A stretch of DNA of 64,000 bases, from NCBI GenBank assembly GCA_020072565.1, contig JAIQGI010000019.1, positions 1-64,000 of the forward strand. Direction: 5' to 3'. Made by a program: the position numbers and the translations under genes. The stretch comes from Terriglobia bacterium (lineage in GTDB: Bacteria; Acidobacteriota; UBA6911). Shown here piece after piece: positions 23,690 through 32,028 of this stretch. A model generated the notes under the pieces. That model was not told the origin of the DNA. It did not search any database and worked only from the letters and a program-made list of their open reading frames with translations. How positions within the stretch are numbered: the first letter of the stretch is position 1; the number at the start of each line of letters is the position of its first letter.

Positions 23690-24340
23690 ATGAAACCGGT
23701 TCGCATACTGGTGGCAGACGACCATGAAGTGGTTCGGCGTGGAGTGTGCACCCTCCTGGAATCGCAGCCGGGGTGGGAGGTGGTCGGCGAGGCGATTACG
23801 GGGAGGGATGCGGTCAAGAAGGCAGAAAAACTGAGGCCGGACGTGGTGGTTCTCGACATCAGCATGCCCGAGTTGAACGGGCTCGAGGCAACCCGCCAGA
23901 TAGTGAAAGCCGCGCCCCAGTCCGAAGTGCTTATCCTCACCATCCACGATTCCGAACACGTGGCACGCCAGGTGCTCGCCGCCGGTGCCCGGGGCTATGT
24001 TCTCAAATCGGACGCGGGTCGCAACCTGCTCACCGCCGTGGACACTCTGCGTCAGCACAAGCCGTTCTTCACTTCAGCAGTCTCCGAGATGGTGCTCCGT
24101 GATTTCCTCAAGTCCAGCAAATCCCAAGAGGAGTCCACATCGGACCGGCTTACACATCGCGAGCGGGAGATCGTTCAGCTGCTGGCAGAAGGAAAGAGCA
24201 ACAAAGAAGTGGCCTCCATCCTCGGCATCAGTGTTAAGACGGCGGAAACACATCGCAGGAATGTGCTCAGCAAGCTCAACCTTCATTCGATCAGCGATCT
24301 CATCCATTACGCCATTCGCAACAAGATCATCGAAGTCTGA
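23690..24340 (+). CDS. NarL/FixJ-type response regulator (orphan)
   Basis: The 216-residue protein is a receiver domain (residues 4-120) with acidic pair D10-D11, phosphoacceptor D56 in VVVLDISMP and K106 in YVLKSD, followed by a LuxR-type helix-turn-helix (about 150-215) with LTHREREIVQLLAEGKSNKEVA and SVKTAETHRRNVLSKLNLHS. It is a DNA-binding activator of the NarL family. No histidine kinase is adjacent, so its partner lies elsewhere. A possible non-coding RNA and an inactive HtrA-like gene lie downstream on the same strand. Confidence 0.95.
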   Translation: MKPVRILVADDHEVVRRGVCTLLESQPGWEVVGEAITGRDAVKKAEKLRPDVVVLDISMPELNGLEATRQIVKAAPQSEVLILTIHDSEHVARQVLAAGARGYVLKSDAGRNLLTAVDTLRQHKPFFTSAVSEMVLRDFLKSSKSQEESTSDRLTHREREIVQLLAEGKSNKEVASILGISVKTAETHRRNVLSKLNLHSISDLIHYAIRNKIIEV

Positions 24341-24479
24341 TTCCGACCTCCGACTCCCGACCTCTCAAGAGAGCTACCGCAAACACCGTAAGGAGCCCTA
24401 GGCATTCGGGTGACCGGATATTCTGGATTTCACGGGATTGTGGCGCGAGAGGGAGAGTGCGATCCTATCCGCAGCTTAG

Positions 24480-24841
24480 CTAAACGATCAGGGTTCCTTG
24501 GGAAGGCCGTTGATCGGTTCTTTGAAGCTGGCAAAGGGATCGCTGGATTAAAGTACGACCATCGGGAAAATGCGAGAACCAGGATCCCGGGCGGGTGTTA
24601 TCGGAACCTGGGGCACCTGACCACAGGAGGTGAAGGAAGCCTCCGTCCCGAATGCTTGTCGCGAGCGGGACAGCGCTCTGGGAGGCTTCCTCGCCAAGGT
24701 TCAACAAGACATGTACTGGAGCGAAGCGCGACCCTGCATTTGATCCGCATCAAGCGGCGTTCCCGCGCGGCGGGAACGCTCCCATCTAAGTGCCTGCCAT
24801 CGATCAGGGCCTGGGCAATGCCCGGGCCCCTCGTCTTTTAA
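24480..24841 (+). ncRNA. Candidate structured non-coding RNA, unassigned family
   Basis: A run of nested stems fills this gene-free stretch. They are CGATCA/TGATCG around 24485-24516 with inner TTCC/GGAA; CTTTG/CAAAG near 24519-24536; an outer GAACCT (24604-24609)/AGGTTC (24697-24702) enclosing CACCT/AGGTG and a 10-bp stem GGAAGCCTCC (24635-24644)/GGAGGCTTCC (24681-24690), which itself encloses GTCCCG/CGGGAC; TTGAT/ATCAA near 24740-24753; and a perfect GCGTTCCCGC/GCGGGAACGC hairpin (24757-24779). It ends in an intrinsic terminator. I could not match it to RNase P RNA, tmRNA, 6S, SRP RNA or a known riboswitch. Boundaries, especially the 5' end, are guesses. Confidence 0.4.
24807..24840 (+). 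terminator. Intrinsic terminator ending the candidate RNA
   Basis: GGGCCTGGGC, loop AAT, and GCCCGGGCCC form a near-perfect GC stem, followed by CTCGTCTTTTAA. The U-rich tail is only on the plus strand. No annotated gene ends within 450 bases upstream, which is why a separate transcript is suspected. Confidence 0.75.
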
Positions 24842-24871
24842 TCTCCGGACTCAAGACCTGTCACTCGGGTA

Positions 24872-24922
24872 CCGTAAATCCAGTACGGGCGCCTACTGGT
24901 TAAAAAACCGGGTTTTCAGTAG
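24872..24922 (+). promoter_or_regulatory. Hairpins in the leader of the HtrA-like gene
   Basis: CCGTA (24872-24876) pairs with TACGG (24884-24888), and CTACTG (24893-24898) pairs exactly with CAGTAG (24917-24922), with AAAA/TTTT pairing inside. They lie between the upstream terminator and the gene's ribosome site (GGGAGG at 24975-24980). They may be leader structure or operator. Confidence 0.35.
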
Positions 24923-24984
24923 TTCGAGGGATAGCTTTTGCACAGAGCCGGTGCGATCCTTGGCCGTCTTTCACGGGAGGATCT

Positions 24985-25884
24985 ATGAGGGGGAGAGCAT
25001 TGCGCATCTCTCGCAGGGCGGCGATGGGATCTCTGGCTCTGGCATTTGCTTTCGGCCTGCTGGCCGGCCTGGTGCCTGCGGTCTGGGGACCCGAGGGCCT
25101 GAATTCCAGAATAGCCGTGAAAACCAAGCGTGCCCAGGCGGATGTGCTGCACACTTTCGCGCCCGCAATCAAGCGGGTCTTACCCGCCGTGGTGAGCATC
25201 ACTGCGACGCGAGTCGCGAGGGCGCCGGTCGGCGGACCGGCGGCGGTAAGCTGGCAGCGGTCCGTCACCGACACCCGCACGCCTGAAACCGGCGAACTCA
25301 TCAACCGCCCGGGCGCGTGCGAAATCGTTCATGGCTCCGGAGTCCTGGTTGGACCCGAGGGGCCATTGCTCACGAGCAGCCGCTTGGTGCAGGGGGCGAC
25401 GGAGATCACCATTTGTCTGGCGGACAATGAGCGGTTTCTCGCCCACCTCGTGGGCACCGACGCAGTCACGGACATTGCAGTGCTCCGAGTGGACGCACGA
25501 GATCTTCCCTACCTTAGATTTGGCGACTCCTCGAAGATCGCGTTCGGAGATTTCACCGTGGCAATCGGCAGTCCGCTCGAAGGCGGCAATACCGTGGCTC
25601 TTGGAATCATCAGTGCCACAGGGATACCAGACGAGGATGGCGAAGACCATCCGCGATTTATCCAAACCCTTAATGACGTGCCCGCGGGCATCCAGGGCGG
25701 TGCACTCATCAATCAGCGCGGGGAGTTGGTTGGGATTAATACTCTACCCTGCCAAGCGCTCGAACCCGACCCCACCCGGCCGCTCGCAGTGCCGGCTAAC
25801 GTGGCCCGTCAGGTAATGGAACAGATCGTTATGCACGGGCACGTGACCAGGCGCGGACGGCCCGCCCACGAAAGAACCACCTGA
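24985..25884 (+). CDS. HtrA/DegQ-like protein with lost catalytic residues (pseudoprotease)
   Basis: The 299-residue protein has an N-terminal signal or anchor (residues ~14-34) and a trypsin-like HtrA domain: HGSGVLVGPEGPLLTSSRLV, TDAVTDIAVLRVD, FGDFTVAIGSPLEGGNTVALGIIS. The active site is broken. The His of the usual TNNHVV motif is R133 (SSRLV), and the Ser of GNSGGP is Q237 (GIQGGA); only D163 remains. No PDZ domain follows, although typical DegP/Q proteins have one or two. The fold-defining glycines are kept and the frame is open, so it looks like a maintained non-catalytic binding protein rather than a decaying gene. Start set by GGGAGG five bases or so upstream of the ATG. Confidence 0.85.
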   Translation: MRGRALRISRRAAMGSLALAFAFGLLAGLVPAVWGPEGLNSRIAVKTKRAQADVLHTFAPAIKRVLPAVVSITATRVARAPVGGPAAVSWQRSVTDTRTPETGELINRPGACEIVHGSGVLVGPEGPLLTSSRLVQGATEITICLADNERFLAHLVGTDAVTDIAVLRVDARDLPYLRFGDSSKIAFGDFTVAIGSPLEGGNTVALGIISATGIPDEDGEDHPRFIQTLNDVPAGIQGGALINQRGELVGINTLPCQALEPDPTRPLAVPANVARQVMEQIVMHGHVTRRGRPAHERTT

Positions 25885-25918
25885 GGACCGCGATCTGGTT
25901 TGGGAGGTATTTGCACGT

Positions 25919-27619
25919 TCAGTCTCGAACGATAACCTCCGTGTCGCCGCCAGGGCCTGGTTCGTCAAATGCCGACGCCGGGCGGGGATCGAGCATGCGA
26001 TCCAGCACGGGACGCTCCGCCGGCTCCACCCGGGACAGGAGCCGGGTCTCTCCCGCTTCGACTGCAGCAACGGGCACGCCATCACGGAAGACCACGCGGT
26101 TACCCAGGAGCGAGGGAATCCGGGCTCCCGGCGTGAGGGTGCCGACGAGATTCAACGGGTCGCAGGCCGAGAGGCGCAGGAACAGGCCCGCCGGTTCGCG
26201 TTTCCGCACTGCGCGCAGACCGTCGACCGCTTCCGGCAAAGCGAACTGTTCTCCGGTGCATCCGGCAATGAAGCGCCCGCCGCGGATTTCGCCCCGCGCT
26301 TCCATGCGCCGCAGCACCGGCAGCAGCTCCCTCCAAAGCGGAGCCGGCGCTTCGCGCACGAGCAACTCGCGCAGGAGGATGCCATAGCGTCGCAGGTACT
26401 GGCGCGCCCAGAGCTCCGGTCGGTTCTGGGGTGGCGGTTCGTGAGGCACAAGCAGTGACCAGCGCCCGACGCGAGTGCGCCGCGGACCGCGGCGCCGGCG
26501 GGGTGATCGGTCCCAGCGCTTCGCCTCACCGGTGACCAGCGCTCTCAATCCCTCGAAGGCGTCGGCCGTCACCAGTCCGGCAGCCACGAGCTGCCATAGC
26601 GCCTCTTCCACCTCAGCCGGAAGGCGGTGCGTGCCCGACGTCATTTCCGCGAAAAACGAAGCCCCATGCCCGCGCATGAATGCAAGCACGCCGCGCGCCG
26701 TTGCCGAGAGCGCTTCCTCATCCGGCGGAATCCCATCCAGCAACCAGTGGACGTCGGCACGCATTGCCAGGCCGAGCGTCGCGTTACGTGTCAGGCCCGG
26801 CCTCCGCGCCGGCACTTCCGCCTGCGTGGCCCGACGCGCCCACCGCCCCCAGGCTACTTCCCCGGTAAGACAGAGGCCGTCGAGCAACGCCGGCTGATAA
26901 TTGCGTACTCTCGCAGGCAGAATCTCAGCCTCCCAGGCGGCCGCGGCTGCCTCAAAGCCTTGAAGCTGCTCGATGACTTCGAGCAGGCCGGACTCACCCT
27001 CGAGCCGTCTGCCCGGCTCGACGTGCTGCCAGGAGAACAAGAAGCCGAGAAAAATCGCGGCGGGCACGGGCTCGATCTCGCGCCGCAGCCGCGCGATGGT
27101 GGCGCGGTGAATGCGCGCCAGAATCCTTCGGTCGCAGAACTCCTCTTCGTCACCTGCTTCGGCAAAACGACCCCGCAATACCAGGCCTTCGCCTTCCAAC
27201 GCGACCAGCGCCGCACGCACAGAGCCGGCCTCGAATCCGAGAATCGCGGCCAGTCTGCTTGCCGTCAGGGGACCACTCACCTCGACCCACCCGCGCACCA
27301 CGGCGATAGTCAGGCCGGGATCCGGTACGGCAGGGGTATCCTTGGATAGTTTCTCGGGGTTTCCCAGGAGTTCCCGGTGCTCCGCTGCCATCCAGTAATT
27401 GCCTCCGGGCAACGACGCGCGGCACGCCCGGTCTGCGCGCTCCAATGAGTCCAACCATCGTGGGGCATCTTCCGGCAGCCGGGTGAGTTGCGCTTCTGGA
27501 AACAGGATCAGGCTGAAGAGCAGGTCGTGCAGTTCTTCCGGATTGCGGGCTATCGACCAGGCGTCCGCTGCCGCTTCCCGGATTGCTTCCGGGGTCCAGC
27601 CTGCCGAGATCAGCGGCAT
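25919..27619 (-). CDS. Lhr-like helicase, C-terminal part (downstream of a frameshift)
   Basis: This frame continues the long Lhr helicase encoded by the next entry. From GWTPEAIREAAADAW onward it matches the C-terminal region of large Lhr proteins (winged-helix-like and Lhr C-terminal domains), including NPEELHDLLF and the closing VAAVEAGETRLLSRVEP. A one-base surplus in the CCCCGG run at about 27589-27594 separates it from the N-terminal frame; removing one base would give a continuous LDPEAIREAAADAW. Expressed alone it would lack the helicase motor. The first residues of this open frame before GWTP are not homologous. Confidence 0.85.
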   Translation of the reverse strand: MPLISAGWTPEAIREAAADAWSIARNPEELHDLLFSLILFPEAQLTRLPEDAPRWLDSLERADRACRASLPGGNYWMAAEHRELLGNPEKLSKDTPAVPDPGLTIAVVRGWVEVSGPLTASRLAAILGFEAGSVRAALVALEGEGLVLRGRFAEAGDEEEFCDRRILARIHRATIARLRREIEPVPAAIFLGFLFSWQHVEPGRRLEGESGLLEVIEQLQGFEAAAAAWEAEILPARVRNYQPALLDGLCLTGEVAWGRWARRATQAEVPARRPGLTRNATLGLAMRADVHWLLDGIPPDEEALSATARGVLAFMRGHGASFFAEMTSGTHRLPAEVEEALWQLVAAGLVTADAFEGLRALVTGEAKRWDRSPRRRRGPRRTRVGRWSLLVPHEPPPQNRPELWARQYLRRYGILLRELLVREAPAPLWRELLPVLRRMEARGEIRGGRFIAGCTGEQFALPEAVDGLRAVRKREPAGLFLRLSACDPLNLVGTLTPGARIPSLLGNRVVFRDGVPVAAVEAGETRLLSRVEPAERPVLDRMLDPRPASAFDEPGPGGDTEVIVRD

Positions 27620-30212
27620 CCTCGGGCAGCACGCGCCTCAGGAAGACCGCGCGAGCCCGCCGCTCCTCGAGAGGCGCATCATCCAGAAAGGCATACGGCA
27701 TCGAGTTCAGGATCTGGTGCGCGAAAACAGAAGGGATCGGCGTGTCCTTTGCCCGCAGTTCAATCCCCCCTTGCTCGATCCTTTCCAGAATCCGCTGCAG
27801 GCCTGCGAGGTCAAGTGCTTCGGTAAGGCAGTCCCGCAACGTCTCGAACACGAGCGGATGGTCCGGGATCGCGATGTCCTGAGGCGCACGGTTGTCCTGG
27901 CACTGCGTTTGGGCCGGAAAGACGGCGCTGAGGAGATCATCGGAGCGCATGCGCTGGATGGCCGCGGGCACGCGCCTGCCGTGGTCAAACCGAAGCAGCG
28001 CCAGAGACCGTGTCAGGGTCCAGCGCCAGCGCGTGGTGAAGATCGGGGAAGCCAGCACCGCCTGCACGAGGGTGTCCTTCACCTGCCGGGCCCTGAGGAA
28101 GTGCGCGATCTCCTCGAGCGGAAACGAATGCTGGGGACCGAGCGAAAGGACAATGCCGTCATCCGTTGCGGATGCCTGCAGCTCGAAATCGAAACTGCGG
28201 CAGAAACGCTTGCGCAGTGCCAGGCCCCAGGCACGGTTGATCCTGGCTCCCCATGGCGAGTGCAGGACGAGCTGCATCCCGCCGCTCTCGTCGAAGAAAC
28301 GCTCTGCGGCGATGCGCTCCAGTGTGGGAACTGCGCCGAGCACCCGCTTTCCTTCGGCCATATATCGCAGTGCCTGTTCCGCGCCGGCAAGCGGCAGCCC
28401 CACGGCGGCCGTCAGCCAGTTCATGCAAGACTCAGGATTGCCCAGACGTTCTTCGATTCCTGACCGCACCTCCGAGACTGCCTGAGCCAGCTCGTTCGTC
28501 CGGGATGGGGCCTCGCCCAGCCAGAATGGAACGGAGGGCGACAGCCCGTGCGCGTCTTCGACGCGAACCTTGCCGCGCTCTACGCGCCGGATGCGCCAGG
28601 AGGAATTGCCCAGCAGGAAAACATCGCCGGCCACGCTCTCGACCGCAAAATCCTCGGTCACGCTCCCCAGGTACGTGCCGTCCGGGTCCGCAACGACATC
28701 GTAATCCGCATTGTCCGGAATGGCTCCACCGCAAGTGAGCGCCGATAGGCGAGCTCCCCTCCGGCCTCTCAGAACGCCGTGGATGCGGTCGTAATGAAGA
28801 TAGACCCCGCGCCGTCCCAGACGGGGCGCAATGTCCTCCGACAGCATGCGCACCACGCCATCGAAGTGGGGGCGCGGAAGCTCGCGATAGGGATACGCAC
28901 GCCGCACGGTGCGATAGAGATCCTCGACGCGCAACTCCTCCGCACTGGCCATCGCGACGACCTGCTGCGCCAGAATGTCCAGAGGCCACGGCGGAATGCT
29001 CAACCGGTCGAGATCACCGCGCCGCAAGGCGAACAGGAGGGCTGCACACTCGATCAGCTCGTCACGCGTCAGGGGGAAGAGCCGCCCCTTGGGAATTCCA
29101 CCCAACCAATGGCTTGAGCGCCCGACGCGCTGCAAGAGCGCGCCAATCGAGCGCGGCGATCCGATCTGACACACCAAATCCACCGAGCCGACGTCGATGC
29201 CCAGCTCGAGCGAAGCCGTGGCCACGGCCACCCGCGCATCCCCTGATTTCAGGCGTTCCTCCGCCAGCAGTCTGGTCTTGCGGGACAGGCTGCCGTGATG
29301 GGCTACGACCACGTCCTCACCCATGATCTGGGACAGGAGGTGGGCGACCCTCTCGACCAGACGGCGCGTGTTGACAAAAACCAGGGTCGTGCGATGCGCC
29401 TGCGCCAGCGCGGCGATTCGGCCCACAACTTCATCCCAAAGCTCGTGGGTGGCGATCGGGCCGAGTTCGGCGCCCGGCATTTCCACCTGGATATCGGAAT
29501 CACGCCGGTGGCCGATGTCGATGATCGCGCAGTCGGGCTTGTCACCGGCGTCGTCACGCGCGCTGCCGACCAGAAACCGTGCGACTTCTTCGATCGGACG
29601 CTGGGTCGCGCTCAGCCCGATCCGTGTCACAGGCTCCCCGGCAAGAGCGCACAGCCTCTCCACGCTCAAAGCCAGATGGCTCCCCCGCTTGTTGCCGACT
29701 ACGGCGTGGATTTCGTCGAGGATCAGGGTGCGGACACCTCGCAGGCTGCGGCGGCCGCTCGGAGAGGTGAGCAGAAGGTAGAGTGATTCGGGCGTCGTAA
29801 TCCAGATGTGCGGCGGCCTGCGTGCCATGACCTGACGCTCGTAGGCCGGTGTGTCCCCGGTGCGCAGTGCGATCCGAATCTCCGGCAGCGCGACGCCACG
29901 GCTGTGCGCCGACTCCACGATTTCGCGCAGGGGCACGGAAAGATTTTTGTGCACGTCGTTGGACAGGGCCTTGAGCGGGGAAACATAGACAACCTGGGAG
30001 GAGTCGGGGAGTTCACCTTGAAGGGAGGCTCGCAACAGACGGTCAATGCAGACGAGAAAGGCGGCTAGAGTCTTGCCGGAACCCGTGGGAGCGGAAATCA
30101 GCGTGTGGCGGCCGCTGGCAATCGCCGGCCAGCCCTGTGCCTGAGCCGCGGTCGGCACCGAAAACTTGCGTTCGAACCATTCTCGGACCAGAGGGTGAAA
30201 GGTAGGCAACAT
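27150..30212 (-). CDS. lhr: Lhr-like DEAD/DEAH helicase, N-terminal motor part (frameshifted)
   Basis: Large Lhr proteins are ATP-dependent 3'-5' helicases linked to DNA repair. This frame holds both RecA domains: Q-motif region SVPTAAQAQGWPAI, Walker A APTGSGKT, the DEIH box in LILDEIHAVVGNKRGSHLALSVERL, motif III SATQ, and motif VI QRVGRSSHW, then the Lhr winged-helix and core domains. Homology ends at RRVLPEDAADLGRLDP near base 27590; the remaining ~145 codons are out-of-frame sequence. Full-length Lhr would be about 1430 residues, from 30212 to 25919. Either the gene is recently broken or the extra base is a sequencing or assembly error. Confidence 0.88.
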   Translation of the reverse strand: MLPTFHPLVREWFERKFSVPTAAQAQGWPAIASGRHTLISAPTGSGKTLAAFLVCIDRLLRASLQGELPDSSQVVYVSPLKALSNDVHKNLSVPLREIVESAHSRGVALPEIRIALRTGDTPAYERQVMARRPPHIWITTPESLYLLLTSPSGRRSLRGVRTLILDEIHAVVGNKRGSHLALSVERLCALAGEPVTRIGLSATQRPIEEVARFLVGSARDDAGDKPDCAIIDIGHRRDSDIQVEMPGAELGPIATHELWDEVVGRIAALAQAHRTTLVFVNTRRLVERVAHLLSQIMGEDVVVAHHGSLSRKTRLLAEERLKSGDARVAVATASLELGIDVGSVDLVCQIGSPRSIGALLQRVGRSSHWLGGIPKGRLFPLTRDELIECAALLFALRRGDLDRLSIPPWPLDILAQQVVAMASAEELRVEDLYRTVRRAYPYRELPRPHFDGVVRMLSEDIAPRLGRRGVYLHYDRIHGVLRGRRGARLSALTCGGAIPDNADYDVVADPDGTYLGSVTEDFAVESVAGDVFLLGNSSWRIRRVERGKVRVEDAHGLSPSVPFWLGEAPSRTNELAQAVSEVRSGIEERLGNPESCMNWLTAAVGLPLAGAEQALRYMAEGKRVLGAVPTLERIAAERFFDESGGMQLVLHSPWGARINRAWGLALRKRFCRSFDFELQASATDDGIVLSLGPQHSFPLEEIAHFLRARQVKDTLVQAVLASPIFTTRWRWTLTRSLALLRFDHGRRVPAAIQRMRSDDLLSAVFPAQTQCQDNRAPQDIAIPDHPLVFETLRDCLTEALDLAGLQRILERIEQGGIELRAKDTPIPSVFAHQILNSMPYAFLDDAPLEERRARAVFLRRVLPEDAADLGRLDPGSNPGSGSGRLVDSPQSGRTARPALQPDPVSRSATHPAAGRCPTMVGLIGARRPGVPRVVARRQLLDGSGAPGTPGKPRETIQGYPCRTGSRPDYRRGARVGRGEWSPDGKQTGRDSRIRGRLCACGAGRVGRRRPGIAGSFCRSR

Positions 30213-30263
30213 GCAGCAGCCATTGTAACACTTGTGCCGCGCTGCTGCCCGGTACCGTGAAGC

Positions 30264-30307
30264 GCAAAGACCTCACAACATTCGGATACAATCTTCGGGG
30301 TCTTTGC
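30264..30307. repeat. GCAAAGACC palindrome upstream of lhr
   Basis: GCAAAGACC (30264-30272) pairs with GGTCTTTGC (30299-30307), followed by GGTTTTTGCGAATTG. The stretch GGTCTTTGCGGT...TTG recurs at 63822-63845 next to another palindrome, so it belongs to the same dispersed family. Confidence 0.5.
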
Positions 30308-30347
30308 GGTTTTTGCGAATTGCATTGCCGGTTGGTGTCTTCCCCGG

Positions 30348-30473
30348 CTACTTCTTCGGTGCGGCCGGGGGTTCCGTTTGCTTCTTGGCGCTCACGCGCT
30401 GGAGATAAATCAGCCCGCCGATGGCACCGACAACCAGAATAATGATAATGATGGTATCAAGTCCCATTGACAT
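30348..30473 (-). CDS. Small single-pass membrane protein, 41 residues
   Basis: With the start at 30473, preceded by TTGAGGA as ribosome site, the product is 41 residues: a short N-terminus, a hydrophobic helix of isoleucine, leucine, valine and glycine (residues ~8-25), then a positively charged tail ending EPPAAPKK. An upstream in-frame extension to 30659 is not supported by a ribosome site and includes repeat sequence. Function is unknown; such proteins often modulate a membrane partner. It sits alone between lhr and the DRG-type GTPase. Confidence 0.6.
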   Translation of the reverse strand: MSMGLDTIIIIILVVGAIGGLIYLQRVSAKKQTEPPAAPKK

Positions 30474-30691
30474 GGATTGTTCCTCAATGATCGATAAGAT
30501 CAGAGATCCGCATATCGACAGCAGCCTTATGCCAATATGGTTTGAAAAGGACACGGGCATAGACCCGGTCTGATGCTGCACACCATGGACCGACGCAAGT
30601 TTAGCAGACCTCTCTTTCGATTTTGCTCTAAAATTCGTTTTGCCTCGGGCATCAGCCACTGGCTGTGCCCGTGGGCTGCCGCGAACTCGGC

Positions 30692-30734
30692 AATCACGAA
30701 AGATGCGAAAACCGGTTTCGTGGATTTCGTGGTT
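30692..30734. repeat. CACGAAA-type palindrome, copy 2
   Basis: AATCACGAAAGATGCGAAAA runs into its imperfect reverse complement GGTTTCGTGGATTTCGTGGTT with almost no loop. It lies 31 bases after the stop of the minus-strand GTPase gene, as expected for an end-of-gene element. Confidence 0.65.
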
Positions 30735-30764
30735 GCTGTTTTGGCTGACGGCAGCGTGCCGCCG

Positions 30765-31781
30765 TCACTTGTGCAGTTCGAGGATATCGCCATCCTCGAG
30801 CCGATGGGTCCTCTCCACCATTTGACCATCGTGCTTTACGGAGCGCTTGGACTTTTCCGAACTCCACACCCTGGCAAAGCGCAGGGTGTACACAAAGTCC
30901 CGGTGCACGGCACGTGCTGCGTCGATTACAGTGCTGCCGTTCCTGAGCACAAACGGCGCGGTCGCCGGATCAAGTTTTTTACCGGGAACTTTGGTGTAGA
31001 TGCGAATGATGCCCAGCCTCTCGAAGATGATCCGCCGCAGCTCTTCCAGGCCCTGGCCGGAGGCCGTCGAGACCGGTACGATTTCAAATCGCGGCTGGAA
31101 GAGCTCCGATAAAATCCCCAGGTTTTCCGCTGCCTGCACCGCATCGGACTTGTTGGCGATGAGCAGTGCACGGCAGAATGCGATCCCGGGCAGCTGTGTG
31201 CCCTGCTCCTCGGAACTCTTGCCGATCAGATGAATCTTCGACTCCTCGAGAATTCTAAGGACACCCTCGACCTGTTCAAGGAGCTCGTCGCTACCCAGAT
31301 CGACGACCAGCAAGACCAGGTCCGCCTGCCGCACGATGCTCCCTATCCAGGGTTTGTAGACTTCCACCGCGACCGGCGGCAGATCCACTAACTGGATCTG
31401 GATGTCTTCAACGGGCATCATGCCGGGTTGTGGCAAACGCGTTGTGAAAGGGTACTCGGCGACCTCGGGCGTCGCGTGGGTAAACCGCGCCAGCAGGGAT
31501 GACTTGCCTACATTGGGCGCACCTATGAGGACCACCTGGCCGGCCCCTTCCCTCGGCACGGTGTATATGACCGAGGCCTTCGACACGCCAAACCTTTTTT
31601 CCTTCTCTTCCAGAAGCCGTGCCATCTTCTGCCTCAGGGCGGCCCGCATTTTTTCCGTACCTTTGTGCTTGGGAATCAGCGCCATCATCTCTTCGAGCGC
31701 TTCTATCTTTTCCGGGACGGTTGCGGCGTTCTTGAACCGCAGCTCGGCAGCGAGATATTGCGGAGTGAGGTTTGCGGGCAT
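30765..31781 (-). CDS. DRG-type GTPase with C-terminal TGS domain
   Basis: The 338-residue protein follows the DRG branch of the Obg superfamily: an N-terminal coiled region (KIEALEEMMALIPKHKGTEKMRAALRQ), P-loop GAPNVGKSS from residue 87, guanine motif NKSD, and a TGS domain from about residue 265 (RIYTKVPGKKLDPATAPFVL ... HRLEDGDILELHK). DRG proteins are best known from archaea and eukaryotes, where they bind ribosomes. An oddity is the G3 motif: VDLPPV where DxPG is expected, so the switch-II glycine is a proline. Single gene; ribosome site GGAG. Confidence 0.88.
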   Translation of the reverse strand: MPANLTPQYLAAELRFKNAATVPEKIEALEEMMALIPKHKGTEKMRAALRQKMARLLEEKEKRFGVSKASVIYTVPREGAGQVVLIGAPNVGKSSLLARFTHATPEVAEYPFTTRLPQPGMMPVEDIQIQLVDLPPVAVEVYKPWIGSIVRQADLVLLVVDLGSDELLEQVEGVLRILEESKIHLIGKSSEEQGTQLPGIAFCRALLIANKSDAVQAAENLGILSELFQPRFEIVPVSTASGQGLEELRRIIFERLGIIRIYTKVPGKKLDPATAPFVLRNGSTVIDAARAVHRDFVYTLRFARVWSSEKSKRSVKHDGQMVERTHRLEDGDILELHK

Positions 31782-31916
31782 AGTGGCTCCGGCCTCCGTA
31801 CAGCGCCTATTTTACATGAGTTGGCGAAGATTGAGTGCAACACACGGGGCCCGGAAAGGAAGTGATATGAGCGCACCGTGGCATAGCTGCATCCAGAAGA
31901 TTTCAACGGCGAACCC

Positions 31917-31970
31917 GCTGAGATCGCAGAGCATGGATGTGTCTTGCCCCCTCTTTCTCTCTGTGATCTC
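31917..31970. repeat. GCTGAGATCGCAGAG inverted element
   Basis: GAGATCGCAGAG (31920-31931) pairs with CTCTGTGATCTC (31959-31970) with one mismatch. The left word GCTGAGATCGCAGA also occurs at 21828-21841. It lies between divergent genes. Confidence 0.45.
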
Positions 31971-32028
31971 CGGCTTGAGATTGGGCGCTGTACCACCTAA
32001 TCTTTAGAAGAGGAGGCCGCAGAGCAGC

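Noticed and set aside
24410-24841. 143-codon plus-strand open frame in the candidate RNA
   Set aside because: No family similarity, no ribosome site, and it runs straight through strong hairpins and the terminator; a structured RNA explains the region better.
24480-24841. RNase P RNA, tmRNA or cobalamin riboswitch as identity of the structured segment
   Set aside because: The conserved words of these RNAs (for example GAGGAAAGTCC of RNase P, a 3' CCACCA or alanine-rich tag of tmRNA) are not present on either strand.
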